From contig CAJYQM010000324.1 of NCBI GenBank assembly GCA_913777025.1, forward strand, positions 1 through 43,026: a stretch of DNA of 43,026 nucleotides, read 5' to 3'. The translations under genes and the position numbers were made by a program. Below the pieces are notes generated by a model, which searched no databases, was not told where the DNA came from, and saw nothing but the letters and a program-made list of their open reading frames with translations. The DNA is from an uncultured Massilia sp. Its GTDB lineage: Bacteria; Pseudomonadota; Gammaproteobacteria; Burkholderiales; Burkholderiaceae_D. Below are positions 28,476 through 35,952 of the stretch, piece by piece. Every line of letters starts with the position of its first letter. The stretch's first letter is position 1.

Positions 28476-28523
28476 TCCCATCGCATCCCATCGTGTCGCA
28501 TTCCATTGCATCGCATCGCATGC
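28475..28523. repeat. Degenerate pentanucleotide repeat (ATCGC/ATCCC)
   Basis: Nine consecutive pentamers plus a partial one follow the pattern ATCSC with single changes (ATCCC, ATCGC, ATCCC, ATCGT, GTCGC, ATTCC, ATTGC, ATCGC, ATCGC, ATGC). It lies directly after the terminator and about 100 bp before the acyltransferase gene. Confidence 0.75.
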
Positions 28524-28622
28524 AAACAGCGCCAAATGCGGCGATAGGTTTGATTTTTTCTGGAGTGCATGTAAACATGGTGGGCTGTCGTTGAATTCGC
28601 GACACTATTTCCGCCCTGACCA

Positions 28623-29762
28623 ATGAATGTCATGCAACCCAGATTTTCCGCCTATCTCGATATCCTCCGCTTTTTCGCGGCACTCATGGTTTTCCTGGGC
28701 CACGCGGCAGGGAAGTACTGGACCGGCGGTTTCCTTTGGCCTACCGGCGCCTATGGCGATACATGCGTCGTGGTGTTCTTCGTGCTGTCGGGATTCGTGA
28801 TCGCCTATGTCACCGATAACAAGGAAAACAATGCGGCCGTCTATGCCTCGAATCGCATCGCCAGGTTGTGGTCGGTGGTGGTACCGGCGCTGGCGCTGAC
28901 ATTCGTCGTCGACTATTTCGGGGTCCGGATGGCCCCTGGCTTGTATATCGGCCAGCCCTGGTTCGCCGGCGATCACGCGGGCCTGCGCTACCTGGCATCG
29001 TTCTTCATGGTGCAGGAAGCCTGGCACATCAGTTATACCCCCGGGATCAACGGACCCTTCTGGTCCTTGAGCTACGAGGCCTTTTATTACCTGTTGTTCG
29101 GACTGATGACCTTTTATAAGGGGCGCGGCAAATGGCTTGCCATGCTTGCCGTGTTCCTCATCGCGGGGCCGCTCGTGCTGATGCTGTTCCCGGTCTGGAT
29201 GCTGGGCGTGTTCGCCTACCGGCAGTCGAAGTCATGGCGGATGCCCGTGCCGGCCGCGTGGGCGGCTTTCCTCGCCGGCGCCTTGCTGCTCCTGCTGTCG
29301 CCGTCCATCCGCCATGTCGTGGGCTGGCAATGGATGGGACAGGAAGTCCTGGGCCGGTATGTCGACGCGGCAGCCTTTCTGCTTCATCTTGCCGGTGCCC
29401 ATTGCCTGCTGGCGGGGCAACGGGGATTGCCCGCCGGGCTCCATGGCATGATCAAACGTGTTGCGTCCACAACGTTCGTGCTTTATCTGTTCCATCGTCC
29501 CCTGATACAGCTGTTCAGCTATATCGGACCGGCCGATCCTTCGAGCTGGGAACGGCGCGTGCTGGTCATCGGCGCCACGCTGGTGCTGGTCGCGATCGCG
29601 ACGCCGTTGTGCGAACAGCTGCAATCCCACCTGCGCGCCCTGTGCCGGCGCCTGCTGGTGCGCAAGAGCGCGCCGGCCCGGACCGGCAACGCGCCGGCAC
29701 CGTATGCCGACCCCGTCCTCGAGGATGGCATGACCGAAGTCGCCGCGGATTCCAAGGCATAG
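28623..29762 (+). CDS. Acyltransferase 3 family membrane protein (OafA/YrhL-like)
   Basis: A 379-residue integral membrane acyltransferase with about ten hydrophobic segments. It begins with RFSAYLDILRFFAALMVFLGHAAG, where the conserved Arg and catalytic His of the family lie (LRFFAAL, FLGHAAG). VVFFVLSGFVI and FWSLSYEAFYYLLFG are further family signatures. Such enzymes add acetyl or other acyl groups to exopolysaccharide, O-antigen or other surface sugars. Neither ATG (28623 or 28632) has a good ribosome site, so the start is uncertain by three codons. It is transcribed alone and converges on the beta-helix gene. A role in decorating the surface glycan fits the neighbourhood but is inference. 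Confidence 0.88.
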   Translation: MNVMQPRFSAYLDILRFFAALMVFLGHAAGKYWTGGFLWPTGAYGDTCVVVFFVLSGFVIAYVTDNKENNAAVYASNRIARLWSVVVPALALTFVVDYFGVRMAPGLYIGQPWFAGDHAGLRYLASFFMVQEAWHISYTPGINGPFWSLSYEAFYYLLFGLMTFYKGRGKWLAMLAVFLIAGPLVLMLFPVWMLGVFAYRQSKSWRMPVPAAWAAFLAGALLLLLSPSIRHVVGWQWMGQEVLGRYVDAAAFLLHLAGAHCLLAGQRGLPAGLHGMIKRVASTTFVLYLFHRPLIQLFSYIGPADPSSWERRVLVIGATLVLVAIATPLCEQLQSHLRALCRRLLVRKSAPARTGNAPAPYADPVLEDGMTEVAADSKA

Positions 29763-29781
29763 CGCGTGCCGGTGCCGCAAA

Positions 29782-29813
29782 CAAACAAGGCCGCTGGATC
29801 GCGGCCTTGTTTG
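29782..29813. terminator. Bidirectional terminator between acyltransferase and beta-helix genes
   Basis: Perfect 13-bp stem CAAACAAGGCCGC (29782-29794) / GCGGCCTTGTTTG (29801-29813), between convergent genes. The U-rich part is within the stem in both directions. Confidence 0.8.
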
Positions 29814-29843
29814 CGTCTGCGGGCGTGAAGCCTGTGATGCCTG

Positions 29844-31442
29844 TTATTTCGTCACGCTCGAGACGCTGCAGGCCTTGACCACGTTCGGCGCCGGGTCGCC
29901 GAACACCGCGTTCGAGCAGGCGACCGGACCGGTCAGGGTCCGGGTCACGAAGGCGTTGCCGGCGCCGTAGCGCACTTCACGGCTGCCGCTGAACGAGCAG
30001 TTGCCGCCTTCGGTCGCGCAGCTGCTCCAGGTCGGCGCCGGGTCGACCGTGGCGCTCGAGACGCTGCAGGTCTTGACCACGTTCGGGGTCGGGTCGCCGA
30101 ACACGGCGTTGGTGCAGGCCACCGAACCGGTCGCGGTCTTGCTCACGAAGGTGTTGCCCGAGCCATAGCGCACTTCGCGGGTGCCGCTGAAGGTGCAGGT
30201 GCCGCCTTCGTTGGCGCAGCTGGTCCAGGTAGTGCCGCCCGGCGCCGTGCCGCTGCCGGCCGCGGCTTCATAGGCGCCGATGTCGATCTGGCCGACACTG
30301 GTGCGGGTCTCGCCCGAGGCGACGTGCTTGTACTGCGCGATCGGCGTCAGCGCGAAGCCGGACGCGGCCACGCCCGGGGCCGTACCGGCGTTGATCGCCG
30401 GCGAATTCGCGGCCGGGTGCAGGTCGTAGCCGGCGCGATTGACGAAGGCCGGGCTGGTGGCGCGGTAATTGGTCCTGTCGATGGCGTTGCCCTGGTTGGT
30501 CGCGGTGCCCACGCCGCCAAAGATATTGTTCTGCAGCAGGACCGGGGTGGTGACGCCGGAACCGACCATCACGAAGGTGCCGCCCGAGCCGGAATCGTTC
30601 AGGAAGGTATTGTTGACCACGTACAGGTCCTTGCCCGGATTGCTCGCGCCTTCCTCGCCATAGGCCAGGATGTTCGGGTTGTTGTTGGCGGCCGGCTGCT
30701 CGATCACGTTGCCGATCACGTAGGACGTGCCGGCGTTCGGCAGGTCGACCTCGTAGCTCGGGCTGCCCGCGGCGGTGCTGCCGCTCTGGCCCGCGGCGGT
30801 GCTGGAGAAGCGGTTGTTGTAGATGGTGTTGACCATCGCGCGCGATTTCAGGTTGTGGCCGACGTTGGCGTCGTGCGAATAGCTGTAGCGGAAGGTCAGG
30901 CTCTTGACCTTGCCGATGTACAGGTTGTGGGTGTAACCGTCGCCGAAACCGTTGTGGCCGAATTCCGAGTATTCGATCAGGACGTCGCTGGCGGTGTTCT
31001 CGCCGCTCAGGATGCCGTTCTCGTTATCGTGCAGGAAGCTGTTGCGCAGCGTGAAGCCGGTGCCTTCCAGGCGCAGCGCGGCGCCGTTCTGGTCCCGCAC
31101 CTTGGCGCCGTACATTTCGACGTTGTCGATGGTGACATTGTTGCCGATGACGACCCAGATCCCCTTGCCCATCGCATTCGCGCCGTTGGCATCGATCATC
31201 GGACGGCCGTTGACGCCGCGGATGGTGAGGTTGTTGCGGTAGATACCGCAGACGTCGCCCTTGTAGATGTTGTTGCCGGTGATTTCGACGGTATCGCCAT
31301 CCTTGGCGGCGCCGAAGGCCGCGCAGGGAGCGGCATAGGTCTTGCCGGGGCCGACCGACAGGGTCGCGGCGGAGGCGCTGCTCACGGCGAGCAGCGAAAT
31401 CAGCAGGGCTGGGGCCAGGCTGGAGAGGGTGCGCTGTTGCAT
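29844..31442 (-). CDS. Secreted right-handed parallel beta-helix protein with tandem C-terminal Cys-rich repeats
   Basis: A 532-residue exported protein. It has a signal peptide (about 1-25, ending SSASA) and then a parallel beta-helix of PbH1-type turns (about 45-365; NNLTIRGVNGRP, NNVTIDNVEMYG, NSFLHDNENGILSG, VLIEYSEFGHNG). Two C-terminal copies of a 66-residue unit follow, each with W-S/T-SCA-EGG-C-FSG-REVRYG...FGDP-PNVVK-CSVSS. Beta-helix proteins of this type are often polysaccharide lyases, epimerases or adhesins; I see no certain catalytic set. The repeats may be a carbohydrate-binding module. AAGGAA precedes the ATG. There is no PEP-CTERM tail. Among glycan genes, action on the organism's own polysaccharide is possible. 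Confidence 0.88.
   Translation of the reverse strand: MQQRTLSSLAPALLISLLAVSSASAATLSVGPGKTYAAPCAAFGAAKDGDTVEITGNNIYKGDVCGIYRNNLTIRGVNGRPMIDANGANAMGKGIWVVIGNNVTIDNVEMYGAKVRDQNGAALRLEGTGFTLRNSFLHDNENGILSGENTASDVLIEYSEFGHNGFGDGYTHNLYIGKVKSLTFRYSYSHDANVGHNLKSRAMVNTIYNNRFSSTAAGQSGSTAAGSPSYEVDLPNAGTSYVIGNVIEQPAANNNPNILAYGEEGASNPGKDLYVVNNTFLNDSGSGGTFVMVGSGVTTPVLLQNNIFGGVGTATNQGNAIDRTNYRATSPAFVNRAGYDLHPAANSPAINAGTAPGVAASGFALTPIAQYKHVASGETRTSVGQIDIGAYEAAAGSGTAPGGTTWTSCANEGGTCTFSGTREVRYGSGNTFVSKTATGSVACTNAVFGDPTPNVVKTCSVSSATVDPAPTWSSCATEGGNCSFSGSREVRYGAGNAFVTRTLTGPVACSNAVFGDPAPNVVKACSVSSVTK
29857..30240. repeat. Tandem 198-bp coding repeat in the beta-helix gene
   Basis: Two direct copies starting at CTCGAGACGCTGCAGG (29857 and 30055), period 198 bp, encode the two Cys-rich C-terminal units. 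The DNA copies are still very similar, so the duplication is recent or kept homogeneous. Confidence 0.85.
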
Positions 31443-32031
31443 GTCGTTTCCTTGAATGTGTCCTGAGAGCAGTTATTCCTGCTGGAAAGTTCGCAGCTTA
31501 CGAGATTTAAGACACGCGGTTTGTAAGCATTTGTAACTTAAAATACGGAACATGCAACTATAAAAAAACGATAAAAATCATAGGTTTATCTCAACTTTTG
31601 TTAAATTCTCAATAATATTCAGGCGCCTGCTGCGGGTCCGTAAACAGGACCAGCAGGGCTGTTTCACTATGGAAAAATAGTGTCTTGGAAGGCGGGGTGG
31701 TTGAGTGGCCGAGCCTGCCCGACAGGCCAGCGACACCGAATCTGCTGAAGGGAAGTCAACAATCTTGCGAAAGGATTTCGTCCGTTTGCGCTTCATTGTT
31801 GTTTTATTGCATCACTCTTTCACGAAGAAAGTGAGCAAAAAAACATCAAAAAACATGTTTGAGGAGGAGACGTAGTTATATGCAAGATTGGCATGGATTG
31901 AACATGGCTAAAACGCCAGCATGCCGGGTTGCCGAATACAACACACGGTTGATACAAGATTTATAAAAATTGCAAATCCGTATAAAATTTGATTTGAAGC
32001 ATTGTATAACTGCCCATTTCACCACCTATTG
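31443..32031. other. Long fold-rich intergenic region between beta-helix and GT-C genes
   Basis: About 590 bp between divergent genes. Seen from left to right: the motif GTAAGCATTTGTAA (31523-31536); a long hairpin CCTGCTG...CAGCAGG with inner GTCC/GGAC (31626-31657); CACTAT/ATAGTG (31665-31682); GCCTG/CAGGC (31713-31727); an imperfect hairpin (about 31811-31832); and a ribosome site with a 28-codon ORF (31880-31966). A weak sigma-54-like TGGATTGAACATGGCT lies at 31894-31909. I recognise no known RNA family. Confidence 0.55.
31880..31966 (+). CDS. Possible 28-residue small ORF upstream of the GT-C gene
   Basis: An ATG at 31880 is preceded nine bases upstream by GGAGA within GAGGAGGAGA, the best ribosome site in this region. 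It opens 28 codons (MQDWHGLNMAK... ending LIQDL) before TAA at 31964-31966. It lies 65 bp before the GT-C start, which itself has no visible ribosome site. It could be a leader peptide or chance. No family recognised. Confidence 0.3.
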   Translation: MQDWHGLNMAKTPACRVAEYNTRLIQDL

Positions 32032-33678
32032 ATGCACGTTCCTGACAAGAGACCGACGGCCTCCTTCCTGTTCCTGGCCTACCTGTGCGCGCTTGGCATC
32101 GGCATCCTGGCGATATGGCTGGCCAAATCCTGCCAATCCGGCTTTTCCGGTGCGGATGAGCCATCCCATTTTCTCAACGGTTATTTCATTGCGGATTACC
32201 TGAGCCATCGCCTGGGCGCCAACCCGATGGCGGCGGCGACCGAGTTCTATACCCACTATCCAAAGATCTCGATCGGCCACTGGCCACCCGCCTATTACGG
32301 CTTCCTCGGCATACTGTTCACGGTACTGCCGCCCACCATGCCGGTCGCCTTCGCGATCAATGCGCTGGTGGCAGCCCTGCCGGCAGTCGGCATCGCCGCC
32401 GCGCTGGCCATGCTGTCCGGCCGCCGCGCGGCCATCGCCGGCGTGCTGGTTTATGCGCTGACGCCGCTGGCGCTCGAAGGGCAGGTGATGTTCATGGTCG
32501 ACCAGCCCCTGGCCGCCTGCCTGGTGGCCGCCACTGCCGTGTGGATCGGTTACGTACATGCGCCCGGCTGGGGCAAGGCCATCGGTTTCGCCTTGCTGGC
32601 GGCGCTGGCCGTCCTCATCAAGGGCAATGGCTGGCTCGCCGTATTCATTCCGGTCTTCCACATCCTGCTGACCGCCAATTGGCGCTTGTTGCTGTCGATC
32701 CGGCTGTATGTGGCGGCCGCCGTGGCCGCCGCGCTGGTGGTGCCGTGGTACGTGCTGACGGCCAAGATCGCCGCCGACGGCTTCAACTACCAGGCCGGTT
32801 TCGCCTACGCATCCCAGGCCCTGGCCGCCAACCTCGGCACGCTGGCCCGCGAGCTGACGCCGGCCGGCCTGCTGCTCGCGCTGTTCGGCGCCGCGGCCGA
32901 GTTCCGCGGCCGGGCGCAATCGCGCCTGCGCTGGACCATCGTCAGCGGCATCATCAGCCTGGTGCTGGCCACGCTCACGCTGCAGTCGCTGGTGCCGGTC
33001 GATATCGTCGACCGCTACATGGCGCCGGCCATGCCGGCCGTGGTCGTGCTGGCCGTGCTCGGCGCCCAGCGCGTCCTGGCCTGGCTGGCGCGCAGCCGCG
33101 GACCGGGCCTGGCCGCTGCCGCCGCTGCCGTGCTGGCCGTCGTCATGACGGTGCCCGGCCTGCGCCACCTGGCGGAGCGTCCCCCGAAAGCCGACATGGG
33201 CATCGCCCAGCTGGCCGGCGCACTGGCATCCGGACGCCAGCCGGCGCTGACCGTGATCGACGGCCCGGCCGGCGCCGAGGGCGCCTTCATCGCGCAGATG
33301 GCGGTGCACGACACCGGCTTGCAGGGTTATGTCGTGCGCGCCTCGAAACTGCTGGCGGATTCGAATTTCATGGGCAGCAGCTACACGCTCAAGTTTGCCG
33401 ATACGCGCCAGGTGCTGGCCGAGCTGCACCGGCTGGGCGTGCAGCACGTCGTCATCGTGCGTCCCCACGACCTGCCCGCTTATCCGCACAGCCGGCAGAT
33501 GCGCGATGCGCTCGCCTCCAGCGGATCCGGATTCCTCCTGAAGCAGAGCCTGCCGCACCAGTACCGCGGCGGCGTCACGGAAGTCTACGAAGCGGAAGGC
33601 ATGCCTTCACCCGATATCGCCACCGTGCGCAGCTTCGGCCTGCCGGCCAAGGCAAGCACGCTCACCAAATTACAGTAA
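32032..33678 (+). CDS. GT-C type membrane glycosyltransferase (GT39/ArnT-like)
   Basis: A 548-residue polytopic protein with about ten to twelve membrane helices and a C-terminal periplasmic domain (about 400-548). The acidic motif GADEPSH after the first helix fits the catalytic Asp-Glu of PMT/ArnT-type enzymes, which use polyprenyl-phosphate sugars on the periplasmic face. I chose the ATG at 32032; a TTG ten codons upstream is possible. Neither has a clear ribosome site. It is followed by a GtrB-like GT2 (11 bp) and GtrA, so it most likely transfers the lipid-linked sugar they make and flip. Acceptor unknown: lipid A, O-antigen, exopolysaccharide or a secreted protein. Confidence 0.85.
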   Translation: MHVPDKRPTASFLFLAYLCALGIGILAIWLAKSCQSGFSGADEPSHFLNGYFIADYLSHRLGANPMAAATEFYTHYPKISIGHWPPAYYGFLGILFTVLPPTMPVAFAINALVAALPAVGIAAALAMLSGRRAAIAGVLVYALTPLALEGQVMFMVDQPLAACLVAATAVWIGYVHAPGWGKAIGFALLAALAVLIKGNGWLAVFIPVFHILLTANWRLLLSIRLYVAAAVAAALVVPWYVLTAKIAADGFNYQAGFAYASQALAANLGTLARELTPAGLLLALFGAAAEFRGRAQSRLRWTIVSGIISLVLATLTLQSLVPVDIVDRYMAPAMPAVVVLAVLGAQRVLAWLARSRGPGLAAAAAAVLAVVMTVPGLRHLAERPPKADMGIAQLAGALASGRQPALTVIDGPAGAEGAFIAQMAVHDTGLQGYVVRASKLLADSNFMGSSYTLKFADTRQVLAELHRLGVQHVVIVRPHDLPAYPHSRQMRDALASSGSGFLLKQSLPHQYRGGVTEVYEAEGMPSPDIATVRSFGLPAKASTLTKLQ

Positions 33679-33689
33679 CAAGGAAAAGA

Positions 33690-34694
33690 ATGAACTCCAC
33701 ATTGAGGGCTCCTGGAAACATCATGCCGATGAACGCGGCGCATCCTTCGCTCGCCGGTTTCGAGATCGCCGTGATCCTGCCGTGCTACAACGAGGAAGCC
33801 GCGATCGGCGCCGTGGTCGAGGGATTCCGCAAGGAGCTGCCGCAGGCCCGGATCTATGTCTACGACAACAATTCGAAGGACCGCACTTCGGAAGTGGCCG
33901 CCGCCGCCGGCGCCATCGTGCGCAAGGAAACCCTGCAGGGCAAGGGCAACGTGGTGCGCCGCATGTTCGCCGACGTCGACGCCGACATCTACCTGATGTG
34001 CGATGGCGACATCACCTATGACGCGGCCAGCGCCCCGGCGCTGATCGCCAAGCTGGTCGACGAAAACCTGGACATGGTGGTCGGCTGCCGCATCGATTCC
34101 GAAGCCGCCGCTTACCGCGCCGGGCACCGTTTCGGCAATGCGCTGTTCACCGGCTTCGTCGCGACCCTGTTCGGCAACCGCTTCACCGACATCCTGTCCG
34201 GCTACCGCGTGTTCTCGCGCCGCTTCGTCAAATCCTTCCCTGCGCTGTCCAACGGCTTCGAGACCGAAACCGAACTGACCGTGCACGCGCTCCAGCTGCG
34301 CATGCCGATCGGCGAGCTCGACACGCCCTATGGCGCACGCCTCGAGGGATCGAACAGCAAGCTGTCGACCTACCGCGACGGTTGGCGCATTCTCTTGATG
34401 ATCACCAAGCTGTTCAAGAACGAGCGGCCGCTGATGTTCTTCACCATCATCTTCGGGCTGCTGGCGCTGGTGTCCCTGGGCCTGTCCTTCCCGGTGCTGC
34501 TGTCCTATCTCGAGACCGGCCTGGTGCCGCGCCTGCCGACCGCGGTGCTGGCGGCCAGCACCATGCTGCTGGCCTTCCTCTCGCTGACGTGCGGCCTGAT
34601 CCTCGACACCGTGACCCAGGGCCGGCGCGAGCTCAAGCGCATGGCCTACCTTGCCGTGCCCTCGGTCGGCGCCTTGCTGGGGAAACGCGGGTGA
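33690..34694 (+). CDS. GtrB-like polyprenyl-phosphate glycosyltransferase (GT2, DPM1-like)
   Basis: A 334-residue GT-A enzyme with two C-terminal membrane helices (about 248-275 and 285-310). Seen: AVILPCYNEEAAIG, YVYDNNSKDRTSEVA, the metal-binding DxD-type CDGDITYD, and SGYRVFSRRFVKSFP with the acceptor-loop region NGFETETELTVHA. This is the architecture of bactoprenol-phosphate sugar transferases (GtrB/ArnC/DPM synthase class). AAGGA lies five bases before the ATG. It is 11 bp after the GT-C gene and overlaps gtrA by four bases. The nucleotide sugar used is unknown; UDP-linked sugars from the 19.5-23 kb operon are candidates. Confidence 0.92.
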   Translation: MNSTLRAPGNIMPMNAAHPSLAGFEIAVILPCYNEEAAIGAVVEGFRKELPQARIYVYDNNSKDRTSEVAAAAGAIVRKETLQGKGNVVRRMFADVDADIYLMCDGDITYDAASAPALIAKLVDENLDMVVGCRIDSEAAAYRAGHRFGNALFTGFVATLFGNRFTDILSGYRVFSRRFVKSFPALSNGFETETELTVHALQLRMPIGELDTPYGARLEGSNSKLSTYRDGWRILLMITKLFKNERPLMFFTIIFGLLALVSLGLSFPVLLSYLETGLVPRLPTAVLAASTMLLAFLSLTCGLILDTVTQGRRELKRMAYLAVPSVGALLGKRG

Positions 34695-35083
34695 AGCAGT
34701 TCCTGCGCTTCTGCCTGGTCGGCGCGCTCGGCTTCGTCACCGATTTTTCGGTGCTGTACGGGGTTGTCAATGGACTGGGACTGGGGACGCTGGCCGGGCG
34801 CGTGGTCTCGTTCGTGGTCGCGGCCACCGTCACCTGGAAGGTGAACCGCCATTTCACCTTCGTGCAACAGGGGAAGGGATCGGTGCGCGAATGGGCGCAC
34901 TACCTCTTGCTGACCAGCCTGGGCGGCGGCATCAACGTGATCGTCTACCAGACCTGGCTCTGGCTCACCGACCACAGCACGACGAACCTGTTCCTGGGGG
35001 TGGCGGCCGGGTCGGCAGTCGCCATGCTCTTCAATTACACCATTTCGAAGCGTGCCGTATTTGCGCAGCGCCGGCCGGTATGA
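34691..35083 (+). CDS. GtrA-family membrane protein (putative lipid-linked sugar flippase)
   Basis: A 130-residue protein with four membrane helices and the GtrA pattern: FLRFCLVGALGFVTDFSVLY at the start, KVNRHFTFVQQG in the central loop, and FNYTISKRAVF at the end. GtrA proteins are thought to move polyprenyl-phosphate sugars across the inner membrane. The GTG start at 34691 overlaps the GT2 stop (GTGA), so translation is coupled. It closes a complete GT-C/GtrB/GtrA cassette. A GCCGGTT/AACCGGC stem (35088-35111) follows without a U-tract. Confidence 0.9.
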   Translation: MKQFLRFCLVGALGFVTDFSVLYGVVNGLGLGTLAGRVVSFVVAATVTWKVNRHFTFVQQGKGSVREWAHYLLLTSLGGGINVIVYQTWLWLTDHSTTNLFLGVAAGSAVAMLFNYTISKRAVFAQRRPV

Positions 35084-35195
35084 TGCCGCCGGTTTCAAAC
35101 ATGTAACCGGCAATTACGTCGAAATATCTTACATTTTGAAGTAAAAATGGCTGCGACAATGATTTAACCACCTGAAAACAAGCGAAAAATTATCA

Positions 35196-35211
35196 TGGAA
35201 TAAATTTTGCT
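35196..35211 (+). promoter_or_regulatory. Sigma-54 type -24/-12 promoter of the PEP-CTERM gene
   Basis: TGGAATAAATTTTGCT has GG (35197-35198) and GC (35209-35210) at the required 12-base step and the TTGC of the -12 element; 9 of 12 fixed consensus positions match. It lies 43 bp before the GTG start. The prsR product, a sigma-54 activator, is encoded about 6 kb away. Confidence 0.6.
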
Positions 35212-35253
35212 TGTATTTCCTATATTGTTGTTTTTTATTTATGGGAGATGCAT

Positions 35254-35892
35254 GTGAAAAAGTTCTTTGTTTCCTTGATGTTATTCGCTTCGACAGTCGT
35301 CCTGAGCAGTTCCGCATCCGCCATCGTACTTGCCGGGTCCACTTACAGTATTTACCTACAAGGCGAGTTGAGCGGCAATGCCGCTCTCCCGAACACCGTG
35401 TTCGATGACGAGACTGCCTTTTTCGACCGCGCCGGCGTGATCGTGGCGCTGAGCGAGTCCGATACGGCGCTTGGCGGCGGGAACAGCCGGATCAGCCTGA
35501 ACCTGAGCGCCGACGGCGACCTGTTCCCGGCGTTCGGCGAGGGCGCACTGCTGGGCGTCGGCACGTCTGGCGATGTGCTCGATTTCGACATGCCGGTTTC
35601 CCTGTACGATGCCCGCGTTACCGTACGCGACCTGAACGGCGCCGTGCTGGTGGCCTCCGACAACCTGGCCGATTTCGCCCAGGTCAACCAACCCTGGGAC
35701 GGCAGTTTCCCGACCACGGACACGGTCTTCAGGATATTCCCGATCGGCGGGCTGGGCGCCTCCAACATCACGTTCGACTTCTACGTGAGCGAATTCACGG
35801 GTGAAGTGCCGGAACCGGCGAACCTGCTGCTGTGCGGGATCGGCCTGCTGGCCGCCGCCGCCACGCGCCGCAAGCGCGGCGCCCAGGCTTGA
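35254..35892 (+). CDS. PEP-CTERM sorting domain protein
   Basis: A 212-residue exported protein with a signal peptide (about 1-23, ending SSASA), a beta-rich soluble region (about 24-180), and the C-terminal sorting signal. That signal is VPEPANLLLCGIGLL followed by a hydrophobic stretch and RRKR. PEP-CTERM proteins are recognised by exosortase (XrtA type in these bacteria) and often accompany exopolysaccharide in the matrix. I prefer GTG at 35254 over ATG at 35248, since GGGAG at 35243-35247 abuts the ATG but sits six bases before the GTG. It follows the glycosylation cassette and has a sigma-54 type promoter. The central domain is not recognised. Confidence 0.9.
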   Translation: MKKFFVSLMLFASTVVLSSSASAIVLAGSTYSIYLQGELSGNAALPNTVFDDETAFFDRAGVIVALSESDTALGGGNSRISLNLSADGDLFPAFGEGALLGVGTSGDVLDFDMPVSLYDARVTVRDLNGAVLVASDNLADFAQVNQPWDGSFPTTDTVFRIFPIGGLGASNITFDFYVSEFTGEVPEPANLLLCGIGLLAAAATRRKRGAQA

Positions 35893-35902
35893 ATGGATGA
35901 AC

Positions 35903-35926
35903 CGGTGCGGCGCCTTTGCCGCACCG
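35903..35926 (+). terminator. Stem-loop after the PEP-CTERM gene
   Basis: Perfect 9-bp stem CGGTGCGGC (35903-35911) / GCCGCACCG (35918-35926), 10 bp after the stop, followed by TCTT only. Probable terminator between convergent genes. Confidence 0.65.
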
Positions 35927-35952
35927 TCTTGCAGTAGCGCTTCCGGCCCGGC

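Noticed and set aside
24132-28633. Very long minus-strand open frames (over 700 codons each) opposite the two M13 peptidases
   Set aside because: They are shadows caused by GC-rich codon bias: His/Val/Arg/Gly-rich translations with no domain, while the plus strand encodes complete M13 enzymes.
31690-31760. tRNA-like string GGTGGTTGAGTGGCC in the intergenic region
   Set aside because: No acceptor, anticodon or T stem can be formed; it is not a tRNA.
31578-31796. 72-codon minus-strand ORF in the beta-helix/GT-C intergenic region
   Set aside because: No ribosome site and unlikely composition; it overlaps several stem-loops.
31894-31909. TGGATTGAACATGGCT as a sigma-54 promoter for the glycosylation cassette
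   Set aside because: Spacing is right, but only about 8 of 12 fixed positions match and the -12 element is TGGC instead of TTGC. Kept only as a remark.
32541-33689. Upstream in-frame extension of the GtrB-like gene into the GT-C gene
   Set aside because: The extension is the +1 shadow of the GT-C coding sequence; a good ribosome site and family start lie at 33690.
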